Assembly: GCF_017638545.1 (NCBI RefSeq)
Contig: NZ_CP072110.1
Location: forward strand, 310,001-374,000
Length of the DNA stretch: 64,000 nt
DNA from: Psychrosphaera ytuae
Lineage (GTDB): Bacteria > Pseudomonadota > Gammaproteobacteria > Enterobacterales > Alteromonadaceae
Direction of reading: 5' to 3'
In this document: positions 59,162 to 64,000 of the stretch, one piece after another
How positions within the stretch are numbered: position 1 is the stretch's first letter
Layout of the letters: every line of letters starts with the position of its first letter
The notes under the pieces: generated by a model
Databases searched by the model: none
What the model was told of the DNA's origin: nothing
The model's input: only the letters and a program-made list of their open reading frames with translations
Translations under genes and position numbers: made by a program

Positions 59162-59815
59162 ATGAGTCTTTTAAAAATAAAAATGGGTGCTTGGTTAGCG
59201 CCCATTTGTTTATTGGCCAGCAGTTTTGCGGTTGCAGATACCAAAATGGTTTTAAACTATGATGGCTTTTTCGACCGAATCGAAAAGCTCGATGAGCCTG
59301 AATTTACTAGTGTAAAGTTAGCGTTTTATTTAAAGCAACTGTCTGACGGGCAGGTTTGTCCAATCAAAAACGTGACGCTCAAAACTAAGCTCAAGGAAAA
59401 GCCCGTCTACTTCTATGATACGGGCGAAGTCGTTCTTCCTTATGACAAGCAGCTAGACTTGGACAAAGCAAAAGTGATCATTGATAAAGACACTCTAGAA
59501 GAGTGTGGTTTAGATATGAGACTAGAGTCTACGGAGCTGTTTCAGTCAGAAGTAAGCACAAGTCGTATTACAAAGTTAACTAGCCAATTTGATGGTGCGT
59601 TAGAGTCTCTTGCTGGAATGATGGCTTTTTTAACACCTGATGTTGTAGGTGTTACATTTTTGGCTGCACCAGCCGATGAATTGAAGGTAGTTAACTCAAA
59701 AGTGGGCCAGTGCAAATCTAATCGATGCACGATCACCATAAAAGAAATTGAGCAGGTTGATACTGTCTTATTTAACCTTGCACCCGTTAAGGCTTTACCT
59801 TACATCACTAAATAA
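59162..59815 (+). CDS. DUF2987 family exported protein
   Basis: The 217 residues begin with a signal peptide (LAPICLLASSFAVADTK, cleavage near 26) and have the DUF2987 pattern: MVLNYDGFFDRIEKLDEPEFTSVKLAFYLKQ, GQVCPIKNV with a paired downstream Cys (LEECGLDM), PVYFYDTGEVVLPYDKQLDLDKAKV and a C-terminal Cys pair (GQCKSNRCTI) that may form disulfides in the periplasm. Function unknown. 33 bases after the Bax gene, convergent with yfaE. Confidence 0.85.
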   Translation: MSLLKIKMGAWLAPICLLASSFAVADTKMVLNYDGFFDRIEKLDEPEFTSVKLAFYLKQLSDGQVCPIKNVTLKTKLKEKPVYFYDTGEVVLPYDKQLDLDKAKVIIDKDTLEECGLDMRLESTELFQSEVSTSRITKLTSQFDGALESLAGMMAFLTPDVVGVTFLAAPADELKVVNSKVGQCKSNRCTITIKEIEQVDTVLFNLAPVKALPYITK

Positions 59816-59840
59816 TCATGTCTTAGATTATGTAAAGTTA

Positions 59841-59871
59841 TAAAAAAATAGAGCTTAAATAAGCTCTATTT
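59841..59871 (-). terminator. yfaE terminator overlapping its last codons
   Basis: On the minus strand AAATAGAGCTT and AAGCTCTATTT with an ATTT loop and a following T-run; it includes the last codons and stop of yfaE and would also end DUF2987 transcription from the plus strand. Confidence 0.85.
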
Positions 59872-60121
59872 CTATATCTGATGTGGGTTTACTGCAACAG
59901 GTTAAGATTTCACCGCGTCGAACAAACGCTAAAGGTTCGTTCAAGTATTCAACGTCACCGTCTTTTATTTTACAACGGCATGCGCCACAAAATCCCTCAC
60001 GGCAGTGATACAAGATATCTACTCCGTTACTTTGTAACGCATTAAGTAGGTTTGTATCACTTTCTTTAAACTCAAAGCTAGTATCGGAATCACTTCCTTT
60101 TGAGACCTTTACCTTCGTCAT
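59855..60121 (-). CDS. yfaE: Class I ribonucleotide reductase maintenance ferredoxin
   Basis: The 88-residue 2Fe-2S ferredoxin has the plant-type cysteine pattern YHCREGFCGACRC (C-x4-C-x2-C) and the distant LTCCSKP. YfaE supplies electrons to assemble and repair the diferric-tyrosyl radical cofactor of NrdB, and is encoded directly after nrdB in Gammaproteobacteria, as here (21-base gap). It carries the operon terminator within its end. Confidence 0.95.
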   Translation of the reverse strand: MTKVKVSKGSDSDTSFEFKESDTNLLNALQSNGVDILYHCREGFCGACRCKIKDGDVEYLNEPLAFVRRGEILTCCSKPTSDIEIELI

Positions 60122-60142
60122 TATTACTGGTGGTCTGTGGCT

Positions 60143-61273
60143 TTATAGCTCAAAGCCATCAAACTCGGCAGCATTAACTTCAGAGTCAATTTGGCCTACT
60201 AGGTAAGAACTAATTTCAGCTTCTTGTGGCGCTACTTGGACGTTGTCTGACTCTAAATATTTGTTCATCCATGGAAGAGGGTTGCTCTTCACATCGAACT
60301 TAGCTGGCATACCTATGGCAGTCATGCGGTGGTTTGCAATGTACTCTACATATTGGCATAAAATTTCTTCGTTTAGACCAATCATTGAGCCATCTTTGAA
60401 CAAGTATGCTGCCCACTCTTTTTCCTGTTGTACAGCTTGCATGAAGATATCTTGTGCTTCTTGGAAACACTCCATGCTGATCTCTTGCATTTCAGGATCA
60501 TCTTGACCGTCAGCCCACAAATTAATGATGTGTTGCGTAGAGGTTAAGTGTAAGTTTTCATCACGGGCAATTAGACGAATGATCTTTGAGTTACCTTCCA
60601 TGATTTCGCGTTCTGCAAATGCAAAAGTACAAGCAAAACTAACGTAGAAACGAATCGCTTCTAAGGCATTAATTGAATTAACCGCCAAATATAATTTTTT
60701 CTTCAATTCACGTTGCGTTACGTTATACGTTTCGCCGTCTACAATATGCTGACCTTCGCCTAGTGTTTGAAATAATTGAGTATGGAAAATCAAGTCATCA
60801 TAATACTTAGAGATATCCGTAGCTCGACGTAAAATCTCTTCGTTTTTCACGATGTCATCAAAAACCGCACTAGGGTCCGTAAACAAGTTACGTAAAATAT
60901 GTGTGTAAGAACGCGAGTGAATCGTTTCGCTGAACGACCAAGTTTCGATCCAAGTTTCTAACTCAGGCAGTGATGTAATTGGCAACAATGCAACGTTAGG
61001 GCTTCTACCTTGTACCGAATCTAATAGCGTTTGATATTTAAGGTTAGAGATAAAAATGTGTTTTTCACTATCCGTCATGTTTTGGAAGTCTGCACGATCG
61101 CGGCTCACGTCAACTTCTTCTGGACGCCAGAAGAAAGACAGTTGCTTTTCGATTAGCTTCTCAAAAATAGAATGGCGCTGTTGGTCATAACGCGCAACGT
61201 TCACGCTTTCGCCAAAAAACATTGGCTGCTCTAGAGGATTCACATCATTTTGGTTAAAAGTGGTATAACGCAT
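60143..61273 (-). CDS. nrdB: Ribonucleoside-diphosphate reductase 1 subunit beta
   Basis: The 376-residue radical-generating subunit holds the diiron centre and the tyrosyl radical. The radical Tyr is Tyr123 in IHSRSYTHILRNLF, and iron ligands lie in SETIHSRSYTHI and the later FACTFAFAEREIMEGNSKII...DENLHLTSTQHI helices. Length and motifs match E. coli class Ia NrdB. It follows nrdA by 42 bases and precedes yfaE. Confidence 0.97.
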   Translation of the reverse strand: MRYTTFNQNDVNPLEQPMFFGESVNVARYDQQRHSIFEKLIEKQLSFFWRPEEVDVSRDRADFQNMTDSEKHIFISNLKYQTLLDSVQGRSPNVALLPITSLPELETWIETWSFSETIHSRSYTHILRNLFTDPSAVFDDIVKNEEILRRATDISKYYDDLIFHTQLFQTLGEGQHIVDGETYNVTQRELKKKLYLAVNSINALEAIRFYVSFACTFAFAEREIMEGNSKIIRLIARDENLHLTSTQHIINLWADGQDDPEMQEISMECFQEAQDIFMQAVQQEKEWAAYLFKDGSMIGLNEEILCQYVEYIANHRMTAIGMPAKFDVKSNPLPWMNKYLESDNVQVAPQEAEISSYLVGQIDSEVNAAEFDGFEL

Positions 61274-61315
61274 TTTTATAAACTCTAAATTAAATTAGTT
61301 AATTCTGGTGGTGCA

Positions 61316-63631
61316 TTAAATCTTGCACGCACCACCTTCACAGCCTTCGTCTTCTTCAATAACCACCGTAGTTGGTGCTTCTGCTGGTTTTACTTTACCG
61401 TCTTTTGATACTGTACCGGCTTGGTCACGAGTATTGTGATAATAAAGTGTTTTAACACCGTATTTGTAGGCCATTAACAAGTCTTTTAATAACTGTTGCA
61501 TTGGAACTTTATGGTCCTGATATTTACTTGGATCATAATTAGTGTTCGCTGAAATCGTTTGGTCAATAAACTTCTGCATGATGCCACAAAGCTGTAAATA
61601 ACCAGTGTTGTTCTCTAAGCTCCACAATAACTCGTATTGGTCGCGAAGCGTTGTGATTTCTGGCACAACCTGCTTAAGCACGCCGTCTTTACTTGCTTTA
61701 ACACTGATTAAACCGCGCGGAGGCTCAATACCATTGGTCGCATTTGAAATTTGTGACGATGTTTCCGACGGCATTAATGCTGACAAGGTTGAGTTACGTA
61801 AGCCATGTTGCTTGATGTTTTCACGTAATGTTTCCCAGTCTAAATGCAGTGGCTCGTTACAGTATTCATCTACCGCTTTTTTGTAGGTATCAATCGGTAA
61901 AATGCCTTGAGAGTAGGTGGTCTCATTGAATTTTGGACATGCACCTTGTTCTTTGGCTAGGTTATTTGATGCTTTTAATAGGTAATACTGCATTGCTTCG
62001 AAAGTTCTATGAACTAGGTTATTACCTGAACCATCCGAGTATTTAGCACCGTTTTTGGCTAAATAGTAAGCCATGTTGATTACACCTATACCTAGTGTAC
62101 GGCGTCCCATAGTTGCATTGTATGCAGCCTTAACAGGGTAGTCCTGATAATCCAATAGGCTATCAAGCGCACGTACTGCTAATTCTGATAATTCTTCAAG
62201 TTCATCAAGAGATTTGATTGCACCTAAGTTAAAGGCAGAAAGTGTACAAAGTGCAATTTCACCTTCTTCGTCATGGAAATGTTGTAGAGGTTTGGTTGGT
62301 AAAGCAATTTCCAGACACAAGTTACTCTGACGTACAGGCGCGTATTTTGGATTAAACGGACTGTGCGTATTACAGTGATCAACATTTTGTAGGTAGATAC
62401 GACCGGTACTCGCTCGTTCGTTTAAGAACAGGCTGAATAACTCAACGGCTTTGATTCGCTTTTTGCGGATAGCTGGGTCGTTTTCGTACTTAACGTATAA
62501 CTCTTCGAATTTATCTTGGTCTTCAAAGTATGCGTCATAAAGTCCAGGTACATCAGACGGGCTGAACAACGTAATGTAATCATCTTTGATAAGACGCGCA
62601 TACATAGTGCGGTTGAACTGTACACCGTAGTCTAAGTGGCGAACTCGGTTTTCTTCTACACCGCGGTTGTTTTTGAGTACTAGTAATGACTCAATCTCTA
62701 GATGCCATAATGGGTAGAATAGGGTAGCAGCGCCGCCTCGAACACCACCTTGAGAACAGCTTTTAACCGCGGTTTGGAAGTGCTTGTAAAAAGGAATACA
62801 ACCTGTGTGAAATGCTTCACCATTTCTAATCGAGCTACCTAAAGCACGAATACGGCCAGCATTAATACCAATACCAGCGCGTTGGCTGACATATTTAACG
62901 ATAGCAGATGAGGTGGCATTGATTGAATCTAGATTGTCGTCTGTTTCGATTAAAACACAAGAACTAAACTGACGAGTTGGAGTACGAACACCTGACATAA
63001 TAGGTGTAGGTAGAGAAATCTTGAACTGTGACGCGGCATCATAAAAACGGCGGATGTAGTCCAAACGAGATTCTTTAGGGTATTTCGCGAATAAACAAGC
63101 TGCTACAAGGACGTATAGAAACTGTGCGCTTTCGTAAATATCACCTGTTACACGGTTTTGAACTAGGTATTTACCTTCTAATTGCTTAACCGCAGCGTAG
63201 CTGAAATCAAGGTCTCGGTTATGGACGATAAACTGATCAATAGCATCGAACTCTTCTTCGCTGTAATCCGCTAACAAATGTTCGTCGTAACGTTTTTCGC
63301 TGACCATTTTTTTAACGTGATCGTATAAACGAGGCGGCTCAAATTGTCCGTATGCTTTTTTACGAAGGTGGAACACAGCAAGACGAGCTGACAAATACTG
63401 ATAGTCAGGTGTCGTTTCTGAAATTAGATCTGCCGCAGCTTTAATGATCGTTTCGTGTATGTCTTCGGTTTTTATGCCGTCATAAAATTGAATATGAGAG
63501 CGAATTTCAACTTCTGAAACGGATACATTATCTAGACCTTTTGCGGCCCATGTAATGACGCGGTGGATTTTTTCGAGGTCGAGTGGTTCTTTCGAACCGT
63601 CACGTTTGCTAACAGAAAGGCTGTTGTTCAT
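61316..63631 (-). CDS. nrdA: Ribonucleoside-diphosphate reductase 1 subunit alpha
   Basis: The 771-residue catalytic subunit of class Ia RNR reduces NDPs to dNDPs. The N-terminal ATP cone includes SKRDGSKEPLDLEKIHRVITWAAKGL; active-site cysteines appear in SSCVLIETDDN, QSNLCLEIALPT and CTLSAFNLGA, and the C-terminal redox pair in EGCEGGACKI that docks with thioredoxin or glutaredoxin. The FxTG-type loop AFHTGCIPFYKHFQTAVKSC is intact. First gene of the nrdA-nrdB-yfaE operon, behind NrdR boxes. Confidence 0.98.
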   Translation of the reverse strand: MNNSLSVSKRDGSKEPLDLEKIHRVITWAAKGLDNVSVSEVEIRSHIQFYDGIKTEDIHETIIKAAADLISETTPDYQYLSARLAVFHLRKKAYGQFEPPRLYDHVKKMVSEKRYDEHLLADYSEEEFDAIDQFIVHNRDLDFSYAAVKQLEGKYLVQNRVTGDIYESAQFLYVLVAACLFAKYPKESRLDYIRRFYDAASQFKISLPTPIMSGVRTPTRQFSSCVLIETDDNLDSINATSSAIVKYVSQRAGIGINAGRIRALGSSIRNGEAFHTGCIPFYKHFQTAVKSCSQGGVRGGAATLFYPLWHLEIESLLVLKNNRGVEENRVRHLDYGVQFNRTMYARLIKDDYITLFSPSDVPGLYDAYFEDQDKFEELYVKYENDPAIRKKRIKAVELFSLFLNERASTGRIYLQNVDHCNTHSPFNPKYAPVRQSNLCLEIALPTKPLQHFHDEEGEIALCTLSAFNLGAIKSLDELEELSELAVRALDSLLDYQDYPVKAAYNATMGRRTLGIGVINMAYYLAKNGAKYSDGSGNNLVHRTFEAMQYYLLKASNNLAKEQGACPKFNETTYSQGILPIDTYKKAVDEYCNEPLHLDWETLRENIKQHGLRNSTLSALMPSETSSQISNATNGIEPPRGLISVKASKDGVLKQVVPEITTLRDQYELLWSLENNTGYLQLCGIMQKFIDQTISANTNYDPSKYQDHKVPMQQLLKDLLMAYKYGVKTLYYHNTRDQAGTVSKDGKVKPAEAPTTVVIEEDEGCEGGACKI

Positions 63632-63716
63632 TTTGCCCAGTTGTCCTTTGTTTTTATTATGTGCGCACGGCTAGCGTTCTGCTTAAAAACTAGCTGTTTT
63701 TACCCTTTGGATAAAA

Positions 63717-63764
63717 ACACATCATATAGTGTTTTAAAATTTACAAGACCACAAGATAGTGTGT
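63717..63764. promoter_or_regulatory. Paired NrdR boxes in the nrdA promoter
   Basis: ACACATCATATAGTGT at 63717-63732 and CCACAAGATAGTGTGT at 63749-63764 both fit the NrdR pattern acaCwATATnTwGTgt on one strand or the other. Their starts are 32 bp apart, three helical turns, the spacing NrdR needs for paired binding. A TATGAT -10-like sequence (minus strand, 63726-63721) lies inside the first box, so bound NrdR should repress. The ATP/dATP-sensing repressor NrdR is encoded elsewhere. Confidence 0.82.
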
Positions 63765-63920
63765 GTGAATCCTAATTGCAACCCCAAAATATGCCGTAAA
63801 AATAGACGGTGATTTTTTGGGTAAGTAGCCCCTAACGCTACAGTGTTTATTCCAATAATAGAAAATAAAAATCTACTCAAAAACCGGAATTTTTCTTTTT
63901 TTTTTATTCGAAATTTTTCA

Positions 63921-63945
63921 TAAAAAAGGGCTCAAAAAAGAGCCC
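63921..63945 (-). terminator. ubiG terminator
   Basis: GGGCTC and GAGCCC arms with a six-base loop; on the minus strand a run of Ts follows. It lies six bases after the ubiG stop and ends transcription before the nrdA promoter. Confidence 0.85.
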
Positions 63946-63950
63946 AAATG

Positions 63951-64000
63951 TTATAACTTTTCACAATACAGAATGTAGTTAACATCGACACCTGGCTTTA
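63951..64000 (-). CDS. ubiG: Ubiquinone biosynthesis O-methyltransferase, last 15 codons (cut by window edge)
   Basis: Reading the minus strand from the right edge, KPGVDVNYILYCEKL and a stop are in frame. GVDVNYxL near the end is the C-terminal signature of UbiG, the SAM-dependent methyltransferase of two steps in ubiquinone synthesis. ubiG upstream of nrdA is the normal order in Gammaproteobacteria, which supports the call; most of the gene is outside the window. Confidence 0.75.
   Translation of the reverse strand, partial: KPGVDVNYILYCEKL

Larger units (their letters stand above)
63632..63950. other. 319-bp nrdA upstream region
   Basis: No gene of its own. It contains the nrdA leader (63632-63716), the NrdR boxes and promoter (63717-63764), an AT-rich stretch with poly-T around 63893-63905, and the ubiG terminator at 63921-63945. 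Confidence 0.7.

Noticed and set aside
63563..63775. 70-codon plus-strand frame across the nrdA 5' end and NrdR boxes
   Set aside because: It overlaps the nrdA N-terminus in antisense and would place NrdR boxes in coding sequence; no ribosome binding site.

Overview
The window looks like chromosomal core DNA of a marine gammaproteobacterium of the Alteromonadales type (Colwelliaceae / Pseudoalteromonadaceae-like; the genus cannot be settled from sequence alone). The inference rests on moderate to low GC, gammaproteobacterial neighbourhoods (gcvA-ygdD, trp operon beside rnm/yciO/scpAB/rluB/yciK, ubiG-nrdAB-yfaE), a fused trpCF, and families common in that order (DUF3466, DUF3192, DUF2987, VolA-type lipase, rhombosortase). 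Coding density is high. I see no prophage, insertion sequence, integrase or CRISPR array.

Layout. 0-3.2 kb: the end of ihfA, an H1-like Lys/Ala-rich protein, a Nif3-family protein, the tRNA methyltransferase cmoM, a GST-like protein and a stand-alone CBM48 domain. 3.4-11.3 kb: a predicted outer-membrane DUF5916 protein, then a hybrid histidine kinase divergent from a response regulator, an Hpt protein and an MFS transporter, which together look like a local phosphorelay. 11.3-12.1 kb: an unusual minus-strand array of three intact, identical initiator tRNA genes mixed with broken tRNA-derived repeats. 12.2-18.5 kb: rlmL, a glutaredoxin-like gene, uup, a DUF3466 exported protein and rmf. 18.6-21.6 kb: fabA with a perfect operator-like palindrome, a small ribbon-helix-helix-like gene, a DnaJ-related gene, and divergent queC/queE.

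21.8-28.9 kb: the complete tryptophan operon trpL-E-G-D-CF-B-A on the minus strand, with a readable attenuator: a 16-residue leader peptide containing W-H-W-W, mutually exclusive hairpins and a terminator. 28.9-37.4 kb: rnm (trpH), yciO, scpA, scpB, rluB, then an HD-GYP response regulator divergent from a sensor kinase, and yciK. 37.6-46.8 kb: exported and membrane hydrolases (VolA-type lipase with a FadR-like site, sohB, S9 peptidase, rhombosortase, gamma-glutamyltransferase) and a lipoprotein. 46.9-55.4 kb: cysK, gcvA, a small alpha/beta hydrolase, DUF423, an orphan 595-aa protein, DUF3192, ppnN, a GGDEF diguanylate cyclase and a tiny 18-codon gene with its own terminator. 55.6-64 kb: dgt and yfbR, then an LRAT-like protein, a Bax-type glucosaminidase and DUF2987, and finally yfaE-nrdB-nrdA behind paired NrdR boxes, with the last codons of ubiG at the window edge.

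Functionally the right end concentrates nucleotide-pool enzymes: ribonucleotide reductase with its ferredoxin, dNTP triphosphohydrolase, dNMP 5'-nucleotidase and nucleoside-monophosphate nucleosidase. The most unusual structure is the initiator-tRNA array. Each tRNA unit in it, including a broken one, is preceded at 27-28 nt by the same hairpin, whose arm is complementary to the tRNA's own variable/T-stem segment.
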